This document shows, one piece after another, positions 15,396-22,879 of a DNA stretch of 45,929 nucleotides. The position numbers were made by a program, and so were the translations under genes. Every line of letters starts with the position of its first letter. Position 1 is the stretch's first letter. The notes beneath the pieces are model-generated. The model was not told the origin of the DNA, ran no database searches, and saw nothing but the letters and a program-made list of their open reading frames with translations. The DNA comes from an uncultured Verrucomicrobiota bacterium (lineage in GTDB: Bacteria; Verrucomicrobiota; Verrucomicrobiia; Chthoniobacterales; JACTMZ01): NCBI GenBank assembly GCA_903934135.1, contig CAIZMQ010000098.1, positions 1-45,929 of the forward strand, given 5' to 3'.

Positions 15396-16889
15396 TTACG
15401 GTGCTTTCATTACTACTTCGGAAGGCCGGCCGCCGTGGGGGTGCTGCCGCTGTTCGGTGGCGAGCACAGCAGGGAAGGCCGCGCATAGCGTCCGTATTTC
15501 GCCTTCGGGGTAGCTGTGGGATTTCGCCGCGTCCCGAAGGGTGATAGCGCCGCCGGCTTTATCAATCAGCCGGCACAGCCGTTCCAGCCTTTCCAGCTGC
15601 CGGTCCGCGCGCCCACTGTGCAGGATCGCTAGCTGTTGTGCCACGCACCAGCGCGCAATCTGTATTGCCCGTTCGGCCACATCGGCGCCGATAATGCCCA
15701 GTGGCATATCCGGATCATCTGCCACGGCCAGCACTGCGCCTAGGCGTATAGCCAGTTCCCGCGCCCGTCCCAGCTGTTCCTGTATGTCTGGCACCTGCCG
15801 CCGCAGTTCCACGGTTTCGTTGTGGAAGTCCCGGAAGGTATCACGCGCCCGCGAATCAAAGTGCATTGCCACGGGCCCAGCCCCCGGGTTCGCCGGCCGG
15901 CGTTCACACACTTCGTTTATCAGCCTGCCCCACCTTTCCAAGGCGCCCTTGTCCAGCTGACCTTCGTCGCCTTCGTCCAGCTGGGGTTCTATATCACAGA
16001 TAACCGGCAGCAGGCGCGCACAGAATCCGCGTTCAAGGAATTCCCGGTTGCCATACACTTCCCGCATTACGGAAGGCTGCACCAGCAGCAGGGCTACAAG
16101 GCATGGGTGCGCGTCCACGCTTCGCCCCATCCTGTCCTGCTGTATGGGTTCACAGCTGAAGCCCTTCAGCCATATTTCGCAATCGCCCTTGCCGTCTCCC
16201 CGGTAGCGGCCGCCTAGGATTCGGAACACCTCGGCGCCTTCGGTGGAATAGACAAAGGCCGCGCCGTCCGGGTTGCGCCCGCAGATTTCGATTAGCTTCT
16301 GGCTGGTGAAATCTTCCACCAGCATACGCGGTGCCGGCAGTTCGCGCTTTGCCCGGGCTAGGTTCTTTTCAAGTTCCACCTGTTCGTTTTCATCCTCTGC
16401 CGCTGAGCGGCCGCTCCTTTCGCGCGCCTTGGGATTTTGGAAGCGCGCCCGTATGCCTTTCAGCTGGGCTTCCAGCCGGCCGATTTCCGCCAGCAACAAA
16501 GGCTGGGTGAATTCCCGAAATAGCTTCGCCCGGTGTGCGCTGAATTCCACCAGCGGCCGCGCCAGAATCGCCGCTGTGGCCTTCCCGGTGCCGATTGGCG
16601 CCGCCACACCCACGTAAAGATTGCCGTGGGTTTCCTGCCCGTCACGGGCCGCCCCGGTAAATGCCCACGTGCGCCCCATTGCCCCGGATAGGGTGGCAAG
16701 CGCGCACATGGCCGGCATCTGCACGGGCACGCTGTGAACGTCCGCTACAGTCGCCGCTGCATCGCGCGCGGCCGCCGGCAGCGCATCAATCGGGAAGGTT
16801 CTGCCGTAGTTCTCAATCCATAGGGTTTCGGCGCTTTGCTGTTCGCCGGGTTCGGATTGCCGCCATGTTCTTGCTTTCTGTTCAGTCAT
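15396..16889 (-). CDS. DUF3987-like primase-helicase/ATPase of the mobile element
   Basis: 497 residues from the ATG at 16889, which overlaps the upstream stop (ATGA). The frame is open further upstream, but that part overlaps the primase gene. It matches the DUF3987 pattern: FPIDALPAAARDAAATVADVHSVPVQMPAMCALATLSGAMG, a Walker-A-like LYVGVAAPIGTGKATAA (Lys103), a charged coiled segment (about 125-180), LVEDFTSQKLIEIC and STEGAEVFRILGGRYRGDG. The C-terminal 60 residues resemble a winged-helix. Such proteins occur in phages and satellites as replication ATPases working with a primase. Lys follows GTG but Ser/Thr is replaced by Ala-Thr, a slight Walker deviation. Confidence 0.75.
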   Translation of the reverse strand: MTEQKARTWRQSEPGEQQSAETLWIENYGRTFPIDALPAAARDAAATVADVHSVPVQMPAMCALATLSGAMGRTWAFTGAARDGQETHGNLYVGVAAPIGTGKATAAILARPLVEFSAHRAKLFREFTQPLLLAEIGRLEAQLKGIRARFQNPKARERSGRSAAEDENEQVELEKNLARAKRELPAPRMLVEDFTSQKLIEICGRNPDGAAFVYSTEGAEVFRILGGRYRGDGKGDCEIWLKGFSCEPIQQDRMGRSVDAHPCLVALLLVQPSVMREVYGNREFLERGFCARLLPVICDIEPQLDEGDEGQLDKGALERWGRLINEVCERRPANPGAGPVAMHFDSRARDTFRDFHNETVELRRQVPDIQEQLGRARELAIRLGAVLAVADDPDMPLGIIGADVAERAIQIARWCVAQQLAILHSGRADRQLERLERLCRLIDKAGGAITLRDAAKSHSYPEGEIRTLCAAFPAVLATEQRQHPHGGRPSEVVMKAP

Positions 16890-17854
16890 AAAATCACGCT
16901 GGGGTTGAAGTAGTGCACGCGCTGGCGCTTGCCGTGTTTCGCGTTCCAACCTTCGGGCAGGCGCACCAGCTGGCACCGGGTGAAGGTGTGGTAATCGGCG
17001 CCCAGCCGGCAGGCGCGGCGCATGAATAGCCGTAGAGCTTCTTCGGGCTGGCCGGCGCAATAGAACCAGCCGTGCACACTCCGGCCGCCGCTGTGCAGCG
17101 CCAGCGCCAGCGGGGCTTCCTTGGCTAGGTGCAAAAGGATTGCTGCCTGTTCGTCCGCTGTGCCCGTATCGGCTTCAATCACCAGATAGCGCCGTGCCCC
17201 GGTGTTCTGCAGGCAGCGCGGGGTATCGTCCCCGTCTTGATTAAGCCCGGTGCGCGCCGTCATCGGGCTGGGCACAATGAATTGCCAGCCGGCCAGCCGG
17301 GAGCGCCACTCATCGCGGGGCAGCGTAGCCGCAAAGTTCTGGGCCTTTGCCACGCACAGCAGGGCACCAGCAGGGAAAAGCGCGTCCGCGTAAAATTCCG
17401 CGTTCATGCTTTCATCCGGGCGCACGGGGCTTTCTTCCCACAAGTCCACCAGCCCGCCGCCGCCGGCCGTGATTGCCTTCCGTGCTACTTCATCTACCGG
17501 GGGCCAGGCTTTCTTTTGCTGTGCGCTGTAGGGCTGCCGCGCGTGCGCTGTGCGTGCCGCGTTCTTTATCGCGTCATCAATCTCCCGGGCGGGCACGTTG
17601 CGCCCGCAAGCATCAGCCGCGTTTTCAAGTATGGCGCGCACATCGGCTTCATTGCGCCCGCAGGTTAACAGTCCGCGCGCCACACGAAACAGCCAGCCGT
17701 GAAAGCCGGTGCCGGCCGTGGGTGGGGACGCCAGCAGATCGCGCATCCAAGGGGGAAGCGCTTTGACTTCGCTCCTATAGTTAGTAGTTTGGCTTTGTTC
17801 AGTCTTTACCCCTGTGGCGCCGCCCTGCGTCACGGGGGTTTCTTTTGCCGTCAC
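16886..17854 (-). CDS. primase-like protein of the mobile element
   Basis: 322 residues, GTG start at 17854 overlapping the stop of the HTH gene (GTGA). Residues 35-110 (MRDLLASPPTAGTGFHGWLFRVARGLLTCGRNEADVRAI, VPAREIDDAIKNA) look like the helical PriCT-type domain of mobile-element primases. The later part has YLVIEADTGTADEQAA, LALHSGGRSVHGWF and QLVRLPEGWNAKHGKRQRVHYFNP, as in archaeo-eukaryotic-type primase modules (acidic pair, S-G-x-H, RLP-x-x-x-x). It probably primes replication of the element. The fold assignment is by pattern only. Confidence 0.65.
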   Translation of the reverse strand: MTAKETPVTQGGATGVKTEQSQTTNYRSEVKALPPWMRDLLASPPTAGTGFHGWLFRVARGLLTCGRNEADVRAILENAADACGRNVPAREIDDAIKNAARTAHARQPYSAQQKKAWPPVDEVARKAITAGGGGLVDLWEESPVRPDESMNAEFYADALFPAGALLCVAKAQNFAATLPRDEWRSRLAGWQFIVPSPMTARTGLNQDGDDTPRCLQNTGARRYLVIEADTGTADEQAAILLHLAKEAPLALALHSGGRSVHGWFYCAGQPEEALRLFMRRACRLGADYHTFTRCQLVRLPEGWNAKHGKRQRVHYFNPSVIL

Positions 17855-18147
17855 GGTGCCACCAGCGTTTCAGCCTGCCCGTGCAGGTAGTTGAGCAGGC
17901 TTTCCAAGTGCACCAGCCGCGCGCCCTTGGCCGCCCCCGGGCGCCGCAGGCAAACGGTTTTGATCGGCGCCGTTTCCAGCAGTTGCCACATCTTCGAACG
18001 GGAAAGCCCCGTCCACGGGCACAGCGTGCCGGGCTTCGGCAGTCTGCAGAATTCCGGCCGAAAGCCGGCTGGCAGTTGCGAGTTATCGGCAACGTGAATT
18101 GCTTCAACGGTGCCGCCAATGTTGCGGTGTTTCGTAGTCACGGGCAT
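17851..18147 (-). CDS. small HTH DNA-binding protein (AlpA/excisionase-like)
   Basis: 98 residues from the ATG at 18147 (a TTG at 18168 is the alternative). LPKPGTLCPWTGLSRSKMWQLLETAPIKTVCLRRPGAAKGARLVHLESLLNYL has the layout of the winged MerR/AlpA-type helix-turn-helix of excisionases and satellite regulators. It may be the recombination directionality factor binding the AAAAGCATA repeats, a regulator of the integrase, or both (inference). Gene order next to an integrase supports this. The stop overlaps the primase GTG start. Confidence 0.7.
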   Translation of the reverse strand: MPVTTKHRNIGGTVEAIHVADNSQLPAGFRPEFCRLPKPGTLCPWTGLSRSKMWQLLETAPIKTVCLRRPGAAKGARLVHLESLLNYLHGQAETLVAP

Positions 18148-18174
18148 ACGATTGCCCGCGCGTGTCAAACTCGT

Positions 18175-19005
18175 CTATTTGCCGCGATTAGGTTTTGAAA
18201 CTTTGTTAAGTGCGGCCGCCTTTGCGCTCATCTTGTCGATCAGCCCCGGGGGCATAGCATTGAACATTCTCACGCCGCCGGCCGCACGGCCCTCAACTTC
18301 CTTTTGCGCGCTCTGGCAGGCACGTGCGCGTTGTATCGGATTAATAACTTTGCCTACGCCGCCCGCGCTTTGAAGAAAAGGGTGCGTCAGTTCGTAGGTG
18401 GCCTTCATTGTTAGCCCCGCGCGGCGCGCTCTCCATATCACCAAATCACAAAGCGCCGGCGCACTAGATTTCGGGCCGGTTTTGTTTTGCGGCCGCAGTT
18501 GCGAAAGAAAGCCGCGTTTTTCTTTTCGTCCTTGTTCTAGCCATTCTGCGAATTTCCGCACCAGAGCCTTATCCTTCGCGCGCCAATCCACATCGAACAC
18601 GACACGTTCGGCAAAGTTGCTATCCGGGGTTCCAAGTGCAGCGGGCTTAACTTCCGTTAAAGGTTCAAGCGCACCGTCGGATTTATGCCGCTGCCATTCG
18701 CCACACCTAGCAACCAGAGCCGCGCGCAGGCGCGCTGGCAGCGCTGGCCATGGCTTTTGTTGCTGTGGGTTAGTGCTTTCGGGTAGGCCATTGCCGGCCA
18801 GCCAAAAGGCCCAGAATTGCTTTAACTCTTTGGGGGTTGCCTTAGGCTTAAGCATGGCTGCCGCGTCCCTTTGGTATTCGTAGTTCGTCGCCGCGTCCCA
18901 CTCGCGCACAGGCACACGGTGGAAGGCCCACTCTTCGGCAGCCAGAGCCGGCTTGTCCGTTTTGGGGCTTTTGGGGGTTTTGGGTTTCGGGGGTTTGCGT
19001 TTCAC
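18175..19005 (-). CDS. element-encoded protein of unknown function
   Basis: 276 residues, GTG start at 19005 overlapping the integrase stop (GTGA). The N-terminus is a Lys/Pro repeat (KRKPPKPKTPKSPKTDKP) encoded by a G/C-run tract. The rest is rich in Trp, Arg and Lys (QFWAFWLAGNGLPE, LPARLRAALVARCGEWQRH, VRKFAEWLEQGRKEKRGFLSQLRPQNK, HPFLQSAGGVGKVINPIQRARACQSAQKE). No known family is recognised. The basic character and place between integrase and excisionase-like genes suggest nucleic-acid binding. No membrane segment or signal peptide is seen. Confidence 0.75.
   Translation of the reverse strand: MKRKPPKPKTPKSPKTDKPALAAEEWAFHRVPVREWDAATNYEYQRDAAAMLKPKATPKELKQFWAFWLAGNGLPESTNPQQQKPWPALPARLRAALVARCGEWQRHKSDGALEPLTEVKPAALGTPDSNFAERVVFDVDWRAKDKALVRKFAEWLEQGRKEKRGFLSQLRPQNKTGPKSSAPALCDLVIWRARRAGLTMKATYELTHPFLQSAGGVGKVINPIQRARACQSAQKEVEGRAAGGVRMFNAMPPGLIDKMSAKAAALNKVSKPNRGK
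18964..18993 (+). other. second G-run tract of the element
   Basis: Plus strand: G4-N5-G5-N4-G3-N4-G5. Its complement encodes the Lys/Pro N-terminus of the unknown protein. The complement shares the 13-mer ACCCAAAACCCCC with the tract at 15260-15289, so the two copies are in opposite orientation. Coding constraint could explain it. Confidence 0.45.
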
Positions 19006-20231
19006 GCTTTCTTCTTCGCCTTCGCTCTGGGCTTCGGCGCCGGCGTTCCCGGCACGGGGATAGATTCCACGGCCGCCCGCAGGGTTTCTAGTTCGTAATG
19101 CGTGTAGCCTTCGTGCACACGGTCATCAGCGTGCCCTGTGAGCGCTTTTCTCGTATCGGCCGCTACGCCGGCATTAGCCAGCAGGGAAGTAGCCGTGTGG
19201 CGCAAGCTGTGGAAGGAAAGCGCGCTGATAGTGCGCCCGGTGCGCGCTTTGTTCTCTGCCTTCTTCTTCGCTTCGGCCGTTACCCCTTTGCGAATCACGG
19301 CGCCGGCCACGCCGGCTTTTTCCATGATTGCCCGGAATACTTGCGAAAGGCCACGGCAGCCGCCGGTTTTGCGCCCGTGTAATTCGGGGAACACCGGGGC
19401 TTTGCTTATGCCACGCGTTTGCTTCTTCAGCCATGCAATGAAGGCCGGGTGCAGCGGGGTAGTTTGCTCGGCTTCGGTTTTGCTGGCCGTTGTGACGAGC
19501 ACACGCGCCCCCAGATCAACCTGCCCCCATGTAAGCGCCGCAATATCGCCCAGCCGCAGGGCCGTAGTTAGCCCGCAGAGTATGGCGCCTTCCCAATTCG
19601 TGCCCGGGGTCGCCTGCAGCAGGGCTTCAATCTGCCCGTGGGTGAAGGGCAGCCGGCGAGCCTTTGATTTCGCCACGTTATCACGCACGGGCTTAACAGC
19701 CGCGCACGGGTTAACCGTCACGTAGCCCAGCTTTCGGGCCGCTTCGAACGGGGCGTGAAGGGTTTTGCGTATGGCTAGGTTAATGGTGGAAGCTGCCAGC
19801 CCGCGCCCCTGCAGCGCATCGCGATAGGCTAACACTTCCTTGGGGGTAATGCTCGCTAGCGGCGCACCGTCCCGCTTGCCTAGGAATTCGCGAAAATCGT
19901 CCACCGTGCCCCGGTATTTCTCGTAGGTGCCGCCCTTCACGGTTGCCTTCGTGTTCGCCAGCCATTCGCCCAGCCATGCCCCGCAGGTGTGGAAGTTCAA
20001 CTGTTCGCCGGCCGTGCGTTCGTAAAGTTCGGAAGCTACCCGGCGGTAATGCGCTTCGGTAACGTGCCCCCGGGCCATGCGTTCGAATTCCATTGCCACG
20101 GCCAGCGCATCCGCGCGGGTTTTTTTCTTCGTGCTCTTAAAAAAAGCCCTACCATCAGCCGAACGAAAGGCCGCATACCAAAACGGGGAAGATTTCCCAT
20201 CGGTGCGGTTAACTTTGTGAACGCTCGCCAT
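19002..20231 (-). CDS. int: tyrosine recombinase/integrase of the element
   Basis: 409 residues from the ATG at 20231 (the longer frame to 20375 only translates attachment-site DNA). It has an N-terminal arm-binding-like region, a SAM-like core-binding domain (TYEKYRGTVDDFREFLG) and a catalytic domain with Arg226 (TTALRLGDIAALTW), Lys251, HSLRH (His341, Arg344), His367 and Tyr376 in GYTHY. All catalytic residues are present, so it should be active. It would recombine the 31-bp repeats in tRNA-Gly. It is the first gene of the leftward cassette, starting 99 bp inside the right repeat and next to the right arm repeats, which may allow autoregulation. Confidence 0.93.
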   Translation of the reverse strand: MASVHKVNRTDGKSSPFWYAAFRSADGRAFFKSTKKKTRADALAVAMEFERMARGHVTEAHYRRVASELYERTAGEQLNFHTCGAWLGEWLANTKATVKGGTYEKYRGTVDDFREFLGKRDGAPLASITPKEVLAYRDALQGRGLAASTINLAIRKTLHAPFEAARKLGYVTVNPCAAVKPVRDNVAKSKARRLPFTHGQIEALLQATPGTNWEGAILCGLTTALRLGDIAALTWGQVDLGARVLVTTASKTEAEQTTPLHPAFIAWLKKQTRGISKAPVFPELHGRKTGGCRGLSQVFRAIMEKAGVAGAVIRKGVTAEAKKKAENKARTGRTISALSFHSLRHTATSLLANAGVAADTRKALTGHADDRVHEGYTHYELETLRAAVESIPVPGTPAPKPRAKAKKKA

Positions 20232-20235
20232 GACA

Positions 20236-20256
20236 ATGCATAAGAAAAGCATAACA
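20236..20256 (+). repeat. right arm-type repeat pair (GCATAA/AAAGCATAACA)
   Basis: Two GCATA cores 11 bp apart (20238 and 20249), the second inside GAAAAGCATAACA, identical to the left arm copy at 13511-13523 and in the same orientation. It lies just before the integrase start and 73 bp inside the right direct repeat, so binding could also control integrase transcription. Confidence 0.6.
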
Positions 20257-20329
20257 GTTACCCGTGTTTCAAGTGTTTTCTGTGTTAATCCTACAGAGAA
20301 AACGGCACGGCCAGATTGATAGAATCGTA

Positions 20330-20360
20330 TCGCGAGTTCGAGTCTCGTCACCCGCTCTCC
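20330..20360 (+). repeat. attachment site direct repeat, distal side
   Basis: An identical 31-bp copy of 13422-13452, carrying only the tRNA T-arm and acceptor 3' half. It is not a functional tRNA. It is followed by eight T residues (20361-20368), which before integration would have lain directly after tRNA-Gly. Confidence 0.92.
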
Positions 20361-20375
20361 TTTTTTTTGATCCAC

Positions 20376-20939
20376 GTGAAGCTCCTCTCCCCGCTTGTTT
20401 TGTTGCCACTCGCCGCCGGTTACCTTTTGGCCGGTTGTGGGCAGCCCGTGCCGGAATCTTCCAAAGTGGAGGCGGGCCAGGGGGATGCGGAGGTGGTGGA
20501 GATCGTGGAGTCGACCACGGTGGGTGAAGAGGCTCCCTCAGCGGTTCTTCTCGACACGAGGGTTGAGTCAGTCTCTCCCGACGCACTGCCCGGGAGCTAC
20601 CAGGACCCGGATGTTCCGGAAGTCATCTACACTTTTGCCGCCGACAAATCATGGGAAGCTGTCTGGCAACCGCAGGATGAGTCGCGCGGCCTTCTGATGA
20701 GCGGCGTCTACATGGTGGAGGACGGAGGCCTGTTGCATCTGCGTGTGCTCTCCTTCGGACGGCGCGAGTCCTTCCTCGGTGACGACTGGGACCGGCGTGC
20801 CCCGCCGCACCCGCGTCCGCGCGCCTATTTCCGGGTCGAGGGCGGGCAACTTGTCATGATAGCGGACAATACCGCGCAGGCTTTCACTATGGCGCCGTTC
20901 ACCGCGGCGCGTTTGGTCAGGGTAGCGGATAAGGAATGA
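20376..20939 (+). CDS. lipoprotein of unknown function
   Basis: 187 residues from a GTG at 20376 (VKLLSPLVLLPLAAGYLLAGCGQPVP); the lipobox LLAGC predicts lipid attachment. An in-frame ATG at 20316 lies in attachment-site DNA and is rejected. The mature part is acidic, then has PGSYQDPDVPEVIYTFAADKSWEAVWQPQDESRGLLMSGVYMVEDGGLLHLRVLS, a compact beta-rich fold resembling lipocalin-like small lipoproteins. The element inserted only 15 bp upstream, so its promoter may have changed. Function unknown. Confidence 0.7.
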   Translation: MKLLSPLVLLPLAAGYLLAGCGQPVPESSKVEAGQGDAEVVEIVESTTVGEEAPSAVLLDTRVESVSPDALPGSYQDPDVPEVIYTFAADKSWEAVWQPQDESRGLLMSGVYMVEDGGLLHLRVLSFGRRESFLGDDWDRRAPPHPRPRAYFRVEGGQLVMIADNTAQAFTMAPFTAARLVRVADKE

Positions 20940-20978
20940 CTGGTTGAGCGTGCGGGGTCGGGGTGCTATCACTGCGCC

Positions 20979-21218
20979 ATGAACGAGCCGCACGTGTGTC
21001 AAAAGTCGCCCCTGGTGGAGGAAATGGAACCGGGCACTTATTGGTGGTGTTCCTGCGGGTATTCGACCACGCAACCTTTTTGCAACGGGATGCACAAGGA
21101 CAAGGGATTCAAGCCGGTCAAGGTGGTCATCACGGAGAAGAAGAGGGTGGCTTGGTGCATGTGCAAGCACACGGCGTCTCCGCCATTCTGCGACGGCTCG
21201 CACGCCAAACTTGGTTAA
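20979..21218 (+). CDS. dual CDGSH-type iron-sulfur protein
   Basis: 79 residues with two CDGSH units: Cys24-x-Cys26, Cys35 and His39 (PFCNGMH), and Cys60-x-Cys62, Cys71 and His75 (PFCDGSH). Each 3Cys-1His set binds a [2Fe-2S] cluster. The known family includes mitoNEET and Miner2-like tandem types and handles redox or cluster transfer. No membrane anchor is seen. It stands alone, with a 39-bp gap to the lipoprotein. Confidence 0.9.
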   Translation: MNEPHVCQKSPLVEEMEPGTYWWCSCGYSTTQPFCNGMHKDKGFKPVKVVITEKKRVAWCMCKHTASPPFCDGSHAKLG

Positions 21219-21242
21219 GCCGGAAGGGGGCGGCATTTTCTG

Positions 21243-21274
21243 CTTCCGCGGGACTTTTGTTCTGCCTTCCGCGG
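21243..21274. repeat. direct repeat CTTCCGCGG, 23-bp period
   Basis: CTTCCGCGG at 21243-21251 and 21266-21274, in the gap before the membrane protein. Spacing near two helical turns would suit an operator, but chance in GC-rich DNA is possible. Confidence 0.3.
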
Positions 21275-21337
21275 AGTTGAACCGGCGGCGCAGTTCGTTC
21301 ATCGTGCATCGGTAGAGCCTGCCAAGACACCAAGACC

Positions 21338-22237
21338 TTGAAACCGATCCAGCAAAAAATACCTCCCGCCGGGGCTGTCCCCGACAAGGTGCCGATGGCC
21401 CCGTCGTCGGCTTCGAATTCAAGGCCGTCGGTCCCGGCCGGGGCCTCTCCGGTGCCTCGGGCGGATGCAGGCTTGCCGCCAAAGCCCGGGAATACGGCAC
21501 TTCCTGCGGTGACCCCGGGCAGTCGTCCTCAAGCCGGGAGGTGGCGTGCCGTTGCCTTGGCCGTGCTTTTTGCCGGATTGGCAGGCGGAGCAGGCTGGTG
21601 GTGGATCAATTCGGAACCCGCCCCGATTTCCGGGCGCGTGTTGCTCTCCGGCGACGAAACCGGTGCGGTCGAGATTCGCGTCTTCCAGAGGGAAGATTTG
21701 TCGGCTTCCTGGCGGGAATTGCTCGCCGCGGCGGAGGTGCGGGCGGCGGAGTTGGCCGGACTTTCGGCCGAGGCGTTGGCGCGGCACCGCCAAGCGTGGC
21801 TTGCCTATGACGAAGCGTCGCGTGTTTGCGCCGTCGGCGAGGAATACAATATGCCCGACTTGGCCGAACTCCGGGCGGAGCGCGACGCGAAGCAAGCCGG
21901 GGAAGTCGCCGCGATGGAGGAGTTGAAGAGACTGTCGGCCGAAAAGGAGGGCTTGGTAACCCTTGAGGGATTATTGGGTGTCCTGCCTGCGCCGCTGCAG
22001 ACCGTGACGGCCGATGCGCAGGGAATTTTTGCTCTGCCCCCGCCCGAGGGCACCGGGGTTGTTCTTGTGGCCGTCTCTCCGTCCGGCTCGGACGGAGGCA
22101 TCCAGTTGCGCGGTTGGTTTGAGGTACTGGAACTGGAGGCCGACGGCAGATTGCCGGACACCGTGGAATTGTCCGGCGAGGACCAGCTTGAGGTGGATGC
22201 GATCCGCCGGTTCGTTGCTGGGGATGACAGCCGGTAG
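21338..22237 (+). CDS. single-pass membrane protein with proline-rich N-terminus and coiled coil
   Basis: 299 residues from a TTG at 21338 (an ATG at 21395 gives 280). It has a Pro/Ala/Ser-rich N-terminal 65 residues, a transmembrane helix (WRAVALAVLFAGLAGGAGWWWI), then a charged helical region (about 120-205: ELLAAAEVRAAELAGLSAEALARHRQAW, AELRAERDAKQAGEVAAMEELKRLSAEKEG) and a C-terminal beta part (TVTADAQGIFALPPPEGTGVVLVAVSPSG) like a carboxypeptidase-regulatory repeat. No known family. Probably a cell-envelope protein. The start is uncertain. Confidence 0.6.
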   Translation: MKPIQQKIPPAGAVPDKVPMAPSSASNSRPSVPAGASPVPRADAGLPPKPGNTALPAVTPGSRPQAGRWRAVALAVLFAGLAGGAGWWWINSEPAPISGRVLLSGDETGAVEIRVFQREDLSASWRELLAAAEVRAAELAGLSAEALARHRQAWLAYDEASRVCAVGEEYNMPDLAELRAERDAKQAGEVAAMEELKRLSAEKEGLVTLEGLLGVLPAPLQTVTADAQGIFALPPPEGTGVVLVAVSPSGSDGGIQLRGWFEVLELEADGRLPDTVELSGEDQLEVDAIRRFVAGDDSR

Positions 22238-22305
22238 CCCGGGGGCGGCGAGCTCATCCAAAGCGGCGCGGTGCAGTCGCTTCCCACCGCAGCACATCCG
22301 GTCGA

Positions 22306-22324
22306 TTGCTGCGAGACGCAGCAA
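22306..22324. other. perfect stem-loop in the 315-bp gap before hiuH
   Basis: TTGCTGCG-AGA-CGCAGCAA, an 8-bp stem with a 3-nt loop. There is no T-run, so a terminator for the upstream gene or an operator of the purine operon are both possible. The rest of 22238-22552 holds no gene; its 3' part (22480-22552) should carry the operon promoter, but no clear consensus is seen. Confidence 0.4.
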
Positions 22325-22552
22325 CCACATTTGGCTTGGTGCGGCGGAGGAATCGGTTGCCGGTCGGACGCGCCTCCGGCATGTGGACTCAGCGGGAGCG
22401 ACACTTTTCGGACTCGCATTTCGGCTCTTCAGACACCGGATCGTCGACCGTCCCGTTCATCTCTGGGGAGAAGAGAATCCTGGTGCTGACCACGTGGTTT
22501 CCACTCGGATTCTTCTTCGTATTCCGGCAGGTATTCTGTTTAAGTCCGCGCT

Positions 22553-22876
22553 ATGGAGAAACTCACGACCCATGTTTTGGACACGGCGCACGGCAAGCCC
22601 GCAGCAGGGGTCAGTGTTTTCCTTTTCCAAGGCGACCGGCTGGTCTCACAGTCCGTGACCAATGCCGACGGCCGGTGTCCGGAGCCGCTTGCCCTCAAGC
22701 TTCCGTCCGGGGTTTACCGGATTGAATTCGCGGTGGGCGATTATTTCCGCAAGCTCGGGGTGGAGTCGCCGTTTCTCGATTGCGTGCCGGTCCAGTTCAC
22801 TGCGGCGGCCGGTCAGTCTTATCATGTTCCGCTCGTGTGCACACCGTGGTCTTACTCTGCCTACCGGGGCAGCTAA
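22553..22876 (+). CDS. hiuH: 5-hydroxyisourate hydrolase (transthyretin-related)
   Basis: 107 residues. LTTHVLDTAHGKPA (His7), Arg41, His91 and the C-terminal YRGS are the signature and active-site positions of HIU hydrolases, separating them from transthyretin. It hydrolyses 5-hydroxyisourate, the uricase product, to OHCU. It is the first gene of a rightward operon with allC 3 bp downstream. No signal peptide, so cytoplasmic. Confidence 0.94.
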   Translation: MEKLTTHVLDTAHGKPAAGVSVFLFQGDRLVSQSVTNADGRCPEPLALKLPSGVYRIEFAVGDYFRKLGVESPFLDCVPVQFTAAAGQSYHVPLVCTPWSYSAYRGS

Positions 22877-22879
22877 ATC

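Larger units (their letters stand above)
13422..20360. mobile_element. 6.9-kb tRNA-Gly-integrated element (integrase/primase/DUF3987 type)
   Basis: The element is delimited by identical 31-bp direct repeats containing the T-arm and acceptor 3' half of tRNA-Gly(GCC). Inside lies a leftward cassette with start/stop overlaps: tyrosine integrase, 276-aa unknown, HTH/excisionase-like, primase-like and DUF3987-like ATPase, followed by a PEP-CTERM cargo gene. Precise excision would give a circle of 6,908 bp. No capsid, terminase, relaxase or toxin genes are seen. It is therefore either a phage satellite-like or a replicating integrative element rather than a prophage. The integrase sits at the end away from the tRNA. 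Boundaries are secure; the class is inference. Confidence 0.88.

Noticed and set aside
20330-20360. Second tRNA-Gly gene
   Set aside because: Only the T-arm and 3' acceptor half are present; it is the attachment-site copy.
13422-20360. Prophage
   Set aside because: Size is under 7 kb and no capsid, tail, terminase, portal or lysis genes are present.
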